A stretch of DNA of 64,000 nt from Sphingobacterium sp. CZ-2 (GCF_004526235.1 NZ_CP038159.1:434001-498000), one strand, 5' to 3'. Shown: positions 26,406-36,110, numbered from the stretch's first letter. The notes: generated by a model from the sequence alone, not told the origin. A program made the numbers and translations.

Positions 26406-26420
26406 TACGAATAATTCGTA
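26406..26420. promoter_or_regulatory. Probable BlaI-type operator
   Basis: TACGAAT A ATTCGTA, perfect 7+1+7 dyad in the blaI leader. The 312-base gap 26383-26694 holds this site, a run of AT-rich sequence and the gltA leader; otherwise nothing I can name. Confidence 0.6.
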
Positions 26421-26694
26421 GTTCTCCAAGATATTTAACATTTTTTTAATATTTGGTTCAACAGCTAAGTGGCTGAGGGTTAGCGAGACAACCATCAAAA
26501 GCGCTATTAAAAACAGCCTTAAATACAGCAAAAAAGGCTAAAATAAGGTTTTCCGAACTTTCTGGAAATTTGTCTTAAAATGACGATTATATGTTATTAT
26601 TATTCAATTTTAACCTCAGAAAATAGAAATCAATTTTATACATTTGTAAGTAAACGTTATATGTTATAATACCATTAATACTAGAAATTTTATT

Positions 26695-27981
26695 ATGTCT
26701 GAAACTGCATCTATTAACTTGAATGGATCTACCTTCGAGATGCCTGTCATCACAGGGACAGAGAATGAGAAAGCCCTAGATATTTCGAAACTTAGAGACC
26801 AATCAGGATATATTACTTTGGATCCCGGATTCAAGAACACGGGTTCTACAAAAAGTGCTATTACATTCCTAGACGGTGAAAAGGGTATCCTACAATACAG
26901 AGGATATGCTATTGAAGATTTAGCTGAAAAATCCACTTTCCTTGAAGTTGCTTATTTATTGATCTACGGAGATCTTCCTTCGAAGGACGTACTGGAGAAA
27001 TTCCGTGCGGATATTCGTGCTCAGATGATGATCCATGAGGATATGAAGAACTTCTTTACAGGATTTCCTTCCAAATCACACCCGATGGGTCAATTGTCCT
27101 GTTTAGTAGGTGTATTATCTTCTTTCTATCCAGAGTCTTTGAACCCGAACCAAACAGAAGAAGAAGAAAACAAAACCATCATCAATCTATTGGCGAAAAT
27201 GCCTACGATTGTTTCTTGGATCCAGAAGAAATCATTGGGACATCCGGTAGTTTATCCGAAGAACAATTTCGGTTATATCGAGAACTTCCTGAACATGATC
27301 TTTGGAGAGGTGAATCAAGAGAAAACTTTCGATCCATTGATCATTGATGCAATGCATAAATTATTGATCCTTCATGCAGATCATGAGCAGAACTGTTCGA
27401 CCTCTACGGTAAGAATGGTAGGATCATCCAATGCGAATATGTACGCTTCGATCTCAGCAGGAATCAATGCGCTTTGGGGACCACTTCATGGTGGAGCGAA
27501 CCAAGCGGTAATTGAAATGTTGGAAGCGATCAAAGCTGATGGTGGCGATGCAGACAAATATTTGGCAAAAGCAAAAGATAAGAACGATCCTTTCCGTTTG
27601 ATGGGATTCGGACACCGTGTATATAAGAACTTTGACCCTCGTGCGAAGATCATTAAGAAAGCTTGTGACGATGTGTTGGAGAAATTAGGGGTTAATGATC
27701 CGGTATTGGATATTGCGAAACGTTTGGAAGAAGCAGCATTGAACGATCAGTATTTCATCGATCGTAAGTTGTATCCGAATGTGGATTTCTATTCGGGAAT
27801 TATTTACCGTGCATTAGGATTTAACTCGGATATGTTTACGGTATTGTTCGCTCTTGGTCGTTTACCAGGATGGATCGCACAATGGAAAGAAATGAGGGAT
27901 AATAAAGAACCGATCGGAAGACCAAGACAGGTTTATATCGGTGAGACTTTACGTCCTTATGTGCCAATCTCTGAGAGGTAG
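26695..27981 (+). CDS. gltA: Citrate synthase
   Basis: Condenses acetyl-CoA and oxaloacetate to citrate, entry step of the TCA cycle. 428 residues, the length of the Gram-negative type with the N-terminal beta domain. Motifs: LHADHEQNCSTSTVRMVGSS, GPLHGGANQAV (active-site His), and FRLMGFGHRVYKNFDPRAK. A TACATTTG box lies at 26639-26646. A REP copy follows the stop. Confidence 0.97.
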   Translation: MSETASINLNGSTFEMPVITGTENEKALDISKLRDQSGYITLDPGFKNTGSTKSAITFLDGEKGILQYRGYAIEDLAEKSTFLEVAYLLIYGDLPSKDVLEKFRADIRAQMMIHEDMKNFFTGFPSKSHPMGQLSCLVGVLSSFYPESLNPNQTEEEENKTIINLLAKMPTIVSWIQKKSLGHPVVYPKNNFGYIENFLNMIFGEVNQEKTFDPLIIDAMHKLLILHADHEQNCSTSTVRMVGSSNANMYASISAGINALWGPLHGGANQAVIEMLEAIKADGGDADKYLAKAKDKNDPFRLMGFGHRVYKNFDPRAKIIKKACDDVLEKLGVNDPVLDIAKRLEEAALNDQYFIDRKLYPNVDFYSGIIYRALGFNSDMFTVLFALGRLPGWIAQWKEMRDNKEPIGRPRQVYIGETLRPYVPISER

Positions 27982-27987
27982 GTAACA

Positions 27988-28073
27988 CGTCATTTCGAGG
28001 CACTACACGTCATTGCGAGGAACGAAGCAATCTTCAAACTAATCGAAAGATTGCTTCGTTCCTCGCAATGACG
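27988..28073. repeat. REP-like palindrome, copy 4
   Basis: One degenerate half (CGTCATTTCGAGG) then CGTCATTGCGAGGAACGAAG ... CAATCTT, loop, AAGATTGCTTCGTTCCTCGC AATGACG. Here the two long arms are nearly perfect complements, followed by TTTTTT, so it may double as the gltA terminator. Confidence 0.85.
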
Positions 28074-28150
28074 CTTTTTTTGCTCCTCCCTAACCCACTT
28101 CTCCCTATCCCACATCTCGCCAACCCACTTACCCTATCCCACAAAAAAAA

Positions 28151-28173
28151 AGCCTCCCAATTCTTGGAAGGCT
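28151..28173 (-). terminator. Terminator of the T9SS tail gene
   Basis: Minus strand: AGCCTTCCAA, 3 bases, TTGGGAGGCT followed by nine T. One position is G:T paired on this strand but mismatched on the other, so it serves the minus-strand gene. Confidence 0.75.
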
Positions 28174-28210
28174 AAAAAAAATAAAAAAAATATCTTATCG
28201 AATACGAATC

Positions 28211-28666
28211 TTATCTAACCGTAAACCGTTTCACTACCGATTCCGTTCCGGAACTAACCCTTACAAAATAAAACCCTTCGAATAATTTCTGGTTCACATC
28301 AAAACTCAAACTCTGCTGTCCAGCTTCTAAGCTTGAATTATGCAGGTTCAACACTTCATTTCCCAAGGCATCCATAATCTTAATCACTACCGTATTGCTC
28401 TTGTTCAATTTGAAGTTCACTGTAACCTCTCCAGCAATAGGATTGTACAATACTTTTACATCATTGATTAATTTATCTGACTGCTCAGCCAATAAATTCA
28501 CTTTTGCGACGTTTCTACTTTTAGATGCCACCATAGCGACCTTATTTGACCTTGTTCCAGCCGTATCAACGGATGAATGAGAGGCTTGCGCATAGCTGAA
28601 CACAGCCCCTAAAAGGACTATGTTTAATAGTGCATAGCGTGATATTTTCCTCAATTCTAATTTCAT
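28211..28666 (-). CDS. Short secreted protein made almost only of a T9SS type A sorting tail
   Basis: 151 residues. Signal peptide to about residue 28 (VFSYAQA), a 40-residue polar linker, and from about 70 to the end a C-terminal T9SS sorting domain: VKVLYNPIAGEVTVNFKL, IKIMDALGNEVLNL, GFYFVRVSSG, VVKRFTVR. Such domains route cargo through the type IX secretion system, but here there is no cargo domain in front. It may be a remnant, a carrier for surface anchoring, or a decoy. Domain call is firm. Confidence 0.75.
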   Translation of the reverse strand: MKLELRKISRYALLNIVLLGAVFSYAQASHSSVDTAGTRSNKVAMVASKSRNVAKVNLLAEQSDKLINDVKVLYNPIAGEVTVNFKLNKSNTVVIKIMDALGNEVLNLHNSSLEAGQQSLSFDVNQKLFEGFYFVRVSSGTESVVKRFTVR

Positions 28667-28872
28667 CGTTGGTACTTAGATTTCTTTTCTGTGACTTGGT
28701 TTAACCAAAAGTAATCATTTAATCCTTAAAACCTAATACAAAAGTAGAGATTTTTCGATTTTTTGACGGGAAAAAATAAATCCTTTAACAATTTTTAACA
28801 GGAAATTACGTTGTGCCATAAAAAGTTGTAATTTCGTGCCGTTTTTATATTCTAAAACATTAACAATTAAGT

Positions 28873-30813
28873 ATGTCCACAGACCATAAACAAAATCTCA
28901 ACAAAATAAGTTTTGCGGGATTATTAATTAGTTTAGGAATCATTTTTGGCGACATCGGAACATCTCCCCTCTATGTATTCAAAGCGATCTTTAATAAAGG
29001 TGAAATCACGGAAATGGTCATCTTCGGAGGCCTTTCCTGTATCTTTTGGACGCTAACCCTACAAACGACTGTCAAATACGTATTGATTACCCTCAATGCC
29101 GATAACAAAGGGGAAGGTGGTATCCTATCCCTGTTCTCCCTGGTGAGAAGAAGAGCAAAATGGTTGATCATCCCGGCCATCATCGGTGCGAGTACACTGC
29201 TGGCCGATGGTATGATCACGCCTGCGATCACCATTTCCTCTGCGGTGGAAGGTTTGGCCATTAAAACGCCAAATTTCCCTACCATTCCGGTCGTGGTACT
29301 CATCATTTCCCTACTATTTATCATTCAACGATTCGGAACGAATATCGTCGGCCGTGTTTTCGGCCCGTTGATGTTCATCTGGTTCTCCACTATCGGGATC
29401 TTAGGGATCTCCTACCTTGGACATTCGCCGGAAATCTGGAAGGCTTTAAATCCATATTATGCTTACCAATTATTGAGCAATTACCCCAATGCCTGGTTTA
29501 TCTTAGGGGCCATCTTCCTGTGTACAACGGGTGCTGAGGCGCTTTATTCCGATATGGGGCACTGTGGTAAGTCGAATATCCGTATCTCCTGGATCTTTGT
29601 GAAACTGATGTTGATCCTGAACTACTTCGGACAGGGTGCCTGGTTATTGGAACATCAAGGTTCCATGTTGGGTGAAATCAACCCGTTCTATGCCATTATG
29701 CCGGATTGGTTTGTGATCTGGGGAGTGACCATTGCGACCATTGCGGCTATCATCGCCAGTCAGGCGATGATTTCCGGATCATTTACGCTGATTGCCGAAG
29801 CTGTACGTCTGAATATTTGGCCGAAAGTGGCTATTCGATATCCTAGTGACCATAAAGGACAGATCTATGTCCCATCGGTTAACCTCATCCTCTATTTAGG
29901 CTGTATGTTAATCATCTTGGTATTCCGGGAATCCAGTAACATGGAGGCAGCCTATGGATTGGCCATTAACCTGACTTTCATCACCACAACCATCCTGATG
30001 ACGGTATTTATGCTCAGAAAACGCATCAACCCTATTTTGGTAGGGCTGTTTGCCCTGGTGTATACTACCATCGAACTGGCTTTCTTGATGGGTAATATCA
30101 GTAAGATCACGCATGGTGGCTGGTTGACTTTGCTATTGGCCATTGTATTGTTCGTAGTGATGTATGCTTGGTTCGGCGCAAGGAAGATCAAGAACAGGTT
30201 TGTGAAGTTTGTGGATGTTAGGGAGTATTATCCTATCCTATCGGAATTGAGCGAGGATGAAACGGTGCCTTATTTTGCTTCCCATTTGGTGTATCTGACC
30301 AGTGCGAATAATATCCATGAGGTGGAATCGAAGATTACCTATTCGATCATCAATAAGAAGCCGAAACGGGCCGATGTGTATTGGCTGGCGCATGTGGATG
30401 TGATGGATAATCCGCATACGAGAGAATATAAGGTGACGCAATTGGTTCCTGGAAAAGTTATCCGGATAGATTTTCACTTGGGATTTAGGGAAGAGCAAAA
30501 GATCAGTTTATTGTTCCGGAAAGTGGTGGAAGATATGGTGAAGAATGGGGAGATTGATATAACCAGTAATTATGCGACCTTGAAGAAGCATCATATCCCT
30601 GGAGATTTTAATTTTGTTGTGCTGGAGAAAGTGATTTCGAAAACGCATTTCTTGAAATGGAATGAGAAAATTATTCTGGAGATCTATAAGGTTTTGAAAA
30701 AGTTCAGTTTATCGGAAGAAAAGGGTTTTGGGTTGGATAGTAGTTTTGTGACGCTTGAAAGGGTTCCATTGACTATTCCGAATACGGAAGAAGTGAAGCT
30801 GAAGAGGTTGTAG
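28873..30813 (+). CDS. kup: Kup-type potassium uptake transporter
   Basis: 646 residues, about twelve membrane segments in the first 440 and a cytoplasmic C-terminal domain. The family signature GIIFGDIGTSPLYVFKAIF lies at about 21-39, with GEGGILSLFSL near 78-88 and LLADGMITPAITISSAVEG near 108-126. Imports potassium with protons. Single gene, divergent from the T9SS tail gene, followed by a REP composite. Confidence 0.95.
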   Translation: MSTDHKQNLNKISFAGLLISLGIIFGDIGTSPLYVFKAIFNKGEITEMVIFGGLSCIFWTLTLQTTVKYVLITLNADNKGEGGILSLFSLVRRRAKWLIIPAIIGASTLLADGMITPAITISSAVEGLAIKTPNFPTIPVVVLIISLLFIIQRFGTNIVGRVFGPLMFIWFSTIGILGISYLGHSPEIWKALNPYYAYQLLSNYPNAWFILGAIFLCTTGAEALYSDMGHCGKSNIRISWIFVKLMLILNYFGQGAWLLEHQGSMLGEINPFYAIMPDWFVIWGVTIATIAAIIASQAMISGSFTLIAEAVRLNIWPKVAIRYPSDHKGQIYVPSVNLILYLGCMLIILVFRESSNMEAAYGLAINLTFITTTILMTVFMLRKRINPILVGLFALVYTTIELAFLMGNISKITHGGWLTLLLAIVLFVVMYAWFGARKIKNRFVKFVDVREYYPILSELSEDETVPYFASHLVYLTSANNIHEVESKITYSIINKKPKRADVYWLAHVDVMDNPHTREYKVTQLVPGKVIRIDFHLGFREEQKISLLFRKVVEDMVKNGEIDITSNYATLKKHHIPGDFNFVVLEKVISKTHFLKWNEKIILEIYKVLKKFSLSEEKGFGLDSSFVTLERVPLTIPNTEEVKLKRL

Positions 30814-30821
30814 GGTTTTAG

Positions 30822-31054
30822 GCATTGCGAGGCTTCGCGTCATTGCGAAACTCTACGTCATTGCGAAACTATACGTCATTGCGAAGAACTTTCACGTCAT
30901 TGCGAGGAGGTGCGACGAAGAAATCTTCCGATATGCGGCGCCCCATGTCATCCTGAGCGTAGTCGAAGGATCTATACGCTGTTACAAACGAACAGATGGT
31001 TCGACTACGCTCACCATGACATGGGTAAAGATTGCTTCGTTCCTCGCAATGACG
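30822..31054. repeat. REP-like composite palindrome, copy 5 with nested inner element
   Basis: Five left half units in tandem (GCATTGCGAGG, CGTCATTGCGAAAC twice, CGTCATTGCGAAG, CGTCATTGCGAGG), then the inner palindrome CATGTCATCCTGAGCGTAG ... CTACGCTCACCATGACATG, then AAGATTGCTTCGTTCCTCGC AATGACG. It fills the convergent gap between kup and the permease. Confidence 0.85.
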
Positions 31055-31060
31055 ATATAT

Positions 31061-32749
31061 TTACTTCTCTTCCTTCCCTAATTTCGAGTGCTTATACCCA
31101 TACGCGAAATAAATCACCAATCCTATCAACAACCAAATAATAAAAATTATCCAGTTACTTGCCCCCAATTCCGACATCAAGTATAGATTAATCAACACCC
31201 CAATCACCGGCAACAAAGAAAAATTATACTTATAACTCAACACACTCATCACTGCCCACACCAACCAAAATACAATCACCAGTGATTTATGCAACAATAT
31301 CTCCGTAGAACCCATGGTCAACCAATGATCAAGAGTCTCTCCTCCGTATCTATACACCAAAAACAATCCCACCAAAAATCCAATCCCCACAATATACTTC
31401 CCATTCACATAAGGCACCCTAAACTTAGATTTCTTTGAAATCCCCGAATGGTCCATATACAACACCCCACAACAAACCAAAATAAAGGCAAAGAAAGTTC
31501 CCACAGAAGTCAGATCCACAAAGAAATCCATCTTAAAGAACAATGCTGGAATAGCCACGACAAAGCCTGTCACAATCGTTGCAAAGGAAGGAGTCTTATA
31601 TTTTGGATGGATCTTCGAAAAGCTCTTTCCCAACAAACCATCACGGCTCATGGTCATCCAGATTCTTGGTTGTGCCAATTGAAACACCAACAAAGCAGAA
31701 GTAATCGCAATAACCGAAGTCACCGAAATAATCCCCGCCATATGATCAAATCCCACATAGGAAAACACATAGGCCAATGGATCTTTCACATTCAATTCCT
31801 TATAATTCACCATACCGGTAAGCACCAAGGTGATCGCCACATACAGAACCGCACAGATCAACAAACAATAGATCATCGCTCTAGGCAGATCCCGTTGAGG
31901 GTTCTTACACTCCTCCGCAGTTGTAGAAATTGAATCAAAGCCAATAAAGGCAAAGAAAACCGCAGCTACACCGCTCATCACCCCTCCCAAACCATTTGGT
32001 GCAAATGGCATCCAGTTCTCCGGTTTTACAAAGAAAATACCACCCAGGATCACTGCCAGGATGATCCCCACCTTGATGATCACCATGATGTTACTCGCCT
32101 TCCTGGACTCCTTGATACCGATATACACCAACCAGGTCACCAAAACTGTGATAATCCCCGCAGGGATATCCAGGATGATCGGCATCCCAGCAATCCGCGG
32201 AGCGGTTTCATAAGCTTGTAAAGCGATCTTATCGATGTTCTCCATCTTATCCAGACCAACCTCCAGGAACTTCTGATGCGCATCCAGGGCATAGCCCGGT
32301 GCCATCGTCATCCATCGGGGGATGTTGATGCCAAAGCCTTCGAGCATGGAAACAAAATACTGCGACCAGGAAATGGCCACCACCATATTGGAAACGGCAT
32401 ATTCGAGCACAAGCGCCCATCCAATGATCCAGGCGAACAGTTCCCCGAAAGTCACATAGGCATAGGTATAGGCACTTCCGGAAACAGGGACCGTACTGGC
32501 GAACTGTGCATAAGATAAGGCAGTGAACACACAGGCAAATGCGACAAAAACGAACAACATGGAGACCGCCGGCCCCCCGTTATAACTCGCCAAGCCGATG
32601 GTACTGAAGATACCGGCACCTACAATGGCCGCAATACCCAGGGAAACCAAATCCCTTACACCTAATATTTTTGCTAGTCCAGAACCGCCGTGCTCGGCAT
32701 CGGACAAGATTTGATCAACGCTTTTCTTACGGAAAAGTCTATTTGCCAT
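31061..32749 (-). CDS. Amino acid permease, APC superfamily (cationic amino acid transporter-like)
   Basis: 562 residues with about fourteen hydrophobic segments. The APC signature GIAAIVGAGIFSTIGLAS is near 36-53, and FFAFIGFDSISTTAEECKNPQRDLP near 265-290 is typical of the CAT subgroup. It moves amino acids across the inner membrane; the exact substrate cannot be read. Stop lies 7 bases from the REP copy. No operon partner: the next minus-strand gene starts 44 bases upstream of it, which would allow co-transcription with acpH. Confidence 0.88.
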   Translation of the reverse strand: MANRLFRKKSVDQILSDAEHGGSGLAKILGVRDLVSLGIAAIVGAGIFSTIGLASYNGGPAVSMLFVFVAFACVFTALSYAQFASTVPVSGSAYTYAYVTFGELFAWIIGWALVLEYAVSNMVVAISWSQYFVSMLEGFGINIPRWMTMAPGYALDAHQKFLEVGLDKMENIDKIALQAYETAPRIAGMPIILDIPAGIITVLVTWLVYIGIKESRKASNIMVIIKVGIILAVILGGIFFVKPENWMPFAPNGLGGVMSGVAAVFFAFIGFDSISTTAEECKNPQRDLPRAMIYCLLICAVLYVAITLVLTGMVNYKELNVKDPLAYVFSYVGFDHMAGIISVTSVIAITSALLVFQLAQPRIWMTMSRDGLLGKSFSKIHPKYKTPSFATIVTGFVVAIPALFFKMDFFVDLTSVGTFFAFILVCCGVLYMDHSGISKKSKFRVPYVNGKYIVGIGFLVGLFLVYRYGGETLDHWLTMGSTEILLHKSLVIVFWLVWAVMSVLSYKYNFSLLPVIGVLINLYLMSELGASNWIIFIIWLLIGLVIYFAYGYKHSKLGKEEK

Positions 32750-32792
32750 ATTTAGTTAATTTATTGGGTCAAGGCTACAAATGTGAAAAAAA

Positions 32793-33476
32793 TTATGATA
32801 AATACGTGATATTATCCTGAATATACATGTAGATCTCCTTGAAATTTGTTAATTGATTATCCCTATAATTGATCAGGACCTCGGTCAGTGCCTCGTGTTG
32901 GCTGGGCTGCGTTTCGAAAGTCCAAATACGTTTTGATATGTTGAATAAGGGGTTTGAAATCTTTTCCACCTCCTTATACTCAAAGATATAGCGCCAAGAG
33001 AGGAACTTATCATAAAAATCCATAAAGCCTTCCACATCCTCTACCCCCAGTGTTTTCAGGTAAGAACGCAAGGTGGATAGGTTTACATGTTCCAAATGTT
33101 CATACAATCGGCTTACGTTGACCAATTCGTGCTGGATCAGTAGATGGTCAAGCAGCAGTTCGATGGCAATATGCGCCATAAAGGAGGCGCGAATGGGCAA
33201 GCCTTCCAATACGGGTTCCAATTGCTTGCGCAATACATGGTTATGCTCGAGAAAGAATTCACTGCTATGGAAAAGCTTGTCGACTTCCACATGCCGGTAC
33301 CAACCTTCGGAAATGGCCTGGGTCTGTGGATGGAGGAAAAATTGTTCTTCTTGTTTTTGGGGATGAAAGATATAGCTCTTATCTACATTTTTTAAAAGGT
33401 CGGGTAGCAGGGAGCCCAAAACACGCTCCGGCTGTGTCGCATACCGTTCAAAATAGAAATGAGAAAGAAAATTCAT
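32793..33476 (-). CDS. Acyl carrier protein phosphodiesterase (AcpH/DUF479)
   Basis: Removes the phosphopantetheine arm from holo-ACP. From the ATG at 33476 the protein has 227 residues and opens MNFLSHFYFERY, the usual start of the family (MNFLAHL in E. coli AcpH), then GSLLPDLLKN with the metal-binding Asp. The frame continues 13 codons upstream to an ATG at 33515, but that stretch overlaps the divergent tyrS promoter region. The general fold is HD-like and all-helical. Activity inferred from family. Confidence 0.82.
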   Translation of the reverse strand: MNFLSHFYFERYATQPERVLGSLLPDLLKNVDKSYIFHPQKQEEQFFLHPQTQAISEGWYRHVEVDKLFHSSEFFLEHNHVLRKQLEPVLEGLPIRASFMAHIAIELLLDHLLIQHELVNVSRLYEHLEHVNLSTLRSYLKTLGVEDVEGFMDFYDKFLSWRYIFEYKEVEKISNPLFNISKRIWTFETQPSQHEALTEVLINYRDNQLTNFKEIYMYIQDNITYLS

Positions 33477-33525
33477 ATCAACCCAATAACCGAACAATTT
33501 ATCTGTAAGATACATTTTAATCTGT

Positions 33526-33533
33526 TATCTTTG
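33526..33533 (+). promoter_or_regulatory. -7 box of tyrS
   Basis: TATCTTTG, full match to TAnnTTTG, 33 bases before the tyrS ATG. The -33 region (TTTATCTG near 33498) is weak. Confidence 0.45.
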
Positions 33534-33566
33534 CAATTCTTTAATAAAAAATCTTAAGGGTAAACT

Positions 33567-34850
33567 ATGAACTTTGTAGAAGAACTACGCTGGAGAGGCA
33601 TGCTTCAAGACATCATGCCAGGAACAGAAGAATTGCTAAACAAAGAAAAGGTGGCAGGCTATATCGGCTTCGACCCTACAGGCGATTCGCTACATGTTGG
33701 TCATTTAACGCAGATCATGACCCTGATCCACTTCCAACACGCTGGTCACAAACCGGTAGCTTTGGTGGGTGGTGCAACAGGAATGATCGGCGACCCTTCA
33801 TTCAAATCAGCGGAGAGAAATCTCTTAGATGAAGAAACCTTACAACGCAATGTGAATGCGTTGAAAAATCAACTTGCAAAATTCTTGAGTTTTGGCGACG
33901 GGGAGACCGATGCCAAGATGGTGAACAATTACGATTGGTTCAAGGATTTCAAGTTTCTAGACTTCATCCGTGATATCGGGAAGCTGATTACCGTGAATTA
34001 TATGATGGCCAAAGATTCTGTAAAGAAACGCTTGGAAGGCGAAAGTGGACTTTCCTTCACTGAATTCTCCTATCAACTAATTCAAGGTTATGATTTCTAT
34101 TATCTATGGAAAAACCACAATTGTAAGGTGCAGATGGGTGGATCGGATCAATGGGGAAATATTGTTACCGGTAGTGAACTGATTCGTCGTATCGATCAGG
34201 GATCGGCCTTTGCGGTGACTACGCAATTGATCAAGAAATCGGATGGCCAAAAGTTCGGTAAAACCGAATCGGGAGCTGTATGGTTGGATCCGAAGAAAAC
34301 TTCGCCTTATAAATATTATCAATTCTGGTTGAACGCTACGGATGATGACAGTAAATCGTGGATCAAGATCTTTACCTTAAAACCGAAGGAAGAGATTGAT
34401 GCGATCATTGCAGAGCATGATGCTGCCCCACATTTACGTATCGTTCAAAAAGCATTGGCAAAAGATATTACGATCCGTACGCATTCGGAACAGGATTATG
34501 AAACAGCTGTTAAGACTTCGGAATTTCTTTTTGGAAATGGCGATTTGAGTTTCTTGTCCAATTTGGAGCATGATGCGGTTTTGGAAGTGTTCGATGGTGT
34601 ACCTCAATTTGATCTTGCAAAAGATAAATTAGCGGCAGGGATAAATATTCTTGATCTTTTAGCAGTGGAAACACAGGTGTTTCCTTCTAAAGGTGAAGCT
34701 AGAAAAATGTTGCAAGGTGGTGGTGTTTCGTTGAACAGAGAGAAACTAACTGATGTGGAATTGGTGGTTGGGAATGATCAGTTGATCAATGGAAAGTATT
34801 TGATCGCGCAACGCGGTAAGAAGAATTATTATTTGATAACGGTTTCTTAA
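33567..34850 (+). CDS. tyrS: Tyrosyl-tRNA synthetase
   Basis: Charges tRNA-Tyr. 427 residues, usual for the TyrRS with C-terminal S4 domain. HIGH-type motif LHVGH at 42-46, GGSDQWGN near 192, KMSKS-type motif KFGKT near 232, and the S4 RNA-binding domain from about 360 ([15 protein letters not shown]). The IS110 element inserted 14 bases after its stop codon, in a REP copy. Confidence 0.97.
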   Translation: MNFVEELRWRGMLQDIMPGTEELLNKEKVAGYIGFDPTGDSLHVGHLTQIMTLIHFQHAGHKPVALVGGATGMIGDPSFKSAERNLLDEETLQRNVNALKNQLAKFLSFGDGETDAKMVNNYDWFKDFKFLDFIRDIGKLITVNYMMAKDSVKKRLEGESGLSFTEFSYQLIQGYDFYYLWKNHNCKVQMGGSDQWGNIVTGSELIRRIDQGSAFAVTTQLIKKSDGQKFGKTESGAVWLDPKKTSPYKYYQFWLNATDDDSKSWIKIFTLKPKEEIDAIIAEHDAAPHLRIVQKALAKDITIRTHSEQDYETAVKTSEFLFGNGDLSFLSNLEHDAVLEVFDGVPQFDLAKDKLAAGINILDLLAVETQVFPSKGEARKMLQGGGVSLNREKLTDVELVVGNDQLINGKYLIAQRGKKNYYLITVS

Positions 34851-34924
34851 GAAACCTGCGTCATCGTAAGTTTGTAGGGAAGTTATAGGAATTAAAGAAA
34901 CAGAATATAATTTTGTATTTCATT

Positions 34925-35085
34925 TAGGATACAGCGAGAGAGGGAGTAAGATTTTTAATCGTCATTGGTCCTTGAGAGACCCTTCGCAATGTTAATCCCC
35001 CTCTCTTATTCCTATCATAAACTTGGACAGTTCATTAGGCCAGGAGCCTGTTTTTACGATTGATAAGTTATGATAAGAGCTGCTG
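34925..35085 (+). ncRNA. Candidate bridge RNA of the IS110 element
   Basis: Two stem-loops lie between the left end and the transposase, as in IS621. First (target) loop: outer stem AGAGAGGG (34937-34944) with CCCTCTCT (34999-35006). Its left strand has CGTCAT (34960-34965), identical to the left flank of the insertion. Its right strand has CTTCGCAAT (34982-34990), which pairs with ATTGCGAGG of the right flank through eight Watson-Crick pairs and one G:U. Second (donor) loop: stem TATCATAA-CTT with AAG-TTATGATA (35013-35024/35065-35075, one bulge) and apical AGGC/GCCT. Its left strand ACAGTTCATT (35027-35036) equals the right end of the element, and its right strand TTACGAT (35054-35060) is the complement of the left end ATCGTAA. 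Exact RNA ends are a guess. Confidence 0.8.
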
Positions 35086-35110
35086 TAATCCACAAAAATG
35101 GTATACAAAG

Positions 35111-36058
35111 ATGGTAACAGGTATTGATTGTTCAAAGGATTATTTTGACATTTCTGTCCAATCGGGACAGAAAGAGGTTTTTAAGGGTCGTTTCAGTAAC
35201 GACGAAGCGGGTTTTGTGGAGGCCCTGGGCCACATGCACGGCAGCCATATAGCGATGGAGGCCACCGGTCCCTATTACTTCCGGCTGGCAAAGTTCCTCT
35301 GGGAGAGGGATGAACGGGTCTCGGTCATCAACCCCCTTGTCATCAGGCGTTTTTCCCAGATGACCCTGGCCAGGACCAAGACCGACAGGAAGGATGCCCA
35401 GCTCATCGCCAAGTTCACCAGCATGACGGAACCTGCCCAATGGAGGCTGCCGGAGGAACATGTGCTGAGGATCAGGAACCTGGAAGGCTATATCAAGGGA
35501 CAGAAGGAATGCAGGACCATGCTAACGAACAGGCTCCATGCATATGAACATGCGGGAACACTGGAACCCACGCTCAGGAAGACCATAGAGGAAGGGATCA
35601 AACGTTATGATCAGGACATCAATGAACATGAAAGGCAGGTCCAGCAGATCATCATGGAGAATTACGGGGAACTCAATGCGAACCTGCGGAGCATACCCGG
35701 AATAGGGCCGCGCAGCGCAGCACTGCTTATCATCCTGACGGACGGTTTCAGTCGGTTCGAGGGGTACAGGCAGCTGATATCCTATTTCGGACTGGCGCCC
35801 AGGATATTCGAGTCCGGCAGCAGTGTAAGGGGAAAGGGACATATCTGCAAGATGGGGATGGGCCAGGTCAGAAAGGTGCTGTACATGGCGGCAATATCCG
35901 CCATCAGGAGCAACACCGCCTGCAGCGGGCTTTATGGGAGGTTGATGGAAAAGGGAAAACCCTACAAGGTCGCAATCATAGCAGTGGTGAACAAACTGAT
36001 CAAACAGGCATTCGCCATCGCAAAATCTGGAAAGGGCTACATCGCAAAAGCGGCCTAA
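35111..36058 (+). CDS. IS110-family recombinase (transposase)
   Basis: 315 residues from the ATG at 35111, opening MVTGIDCSKDYFD. The open frame reaches back to a TTG at 35060, but that lies inside the bridge RNA stem and adds nothing like an IS110 start. The RuvC-like tetrad is visible as Asp 6, Glu 50 (MEATG), Asp 92 and Asp 95 (KTDRKDA). The C-terminal Tnp domain carries IPGIGPRSA near 195 and ESGSSVRGKGHICKMG at 234-249, whose serine(s) at 235-238 include the likely catalytic Ser. The protein appears intact. With its bridge RNA it would join donor and target at the AT core. Confidence 0.92.
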   Translation: MVTGIDCSKDYFDISVQSGQKEVFKGRFSNDEAGFVEALGHMHGSHIAMEATGPYYFRLAKFLWERDERVSVINPLVIRRFSQMTLARTKTDRKDAQLIAKFTSMTEPAQWRLPEEHVLRIRNLEGYIKGQKECRTMLTNRLHAYEHAGTLEPTLRKTIEEGIKRYDQDINEHERQVQQIIMENYGELNANLRSIPGIGPRSAALLIILTDGFSRFEGYRQLISYFGLAPRIFESGSSVRGKGHICKMGMGQVRKVLYMAAISAIRSNTACSGLYGRLMEKGKPYKVAIIAVVNKLIKQAFAIAKSGKGYIAKAA

Positions 36059-36110
36059 TCAGAATATTATTTGGAGAAAATTTAATTTATTATTTGGATA
36101 TATACACAGT

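Noticed and set aside
35060..35110. TTG start for the IS110 transposase
   Set aside because: The codon and the next 16 codons lie in or just after the donor stem of the bridge RNA, and the family start (MVTGIDCSKD) is at 35111.
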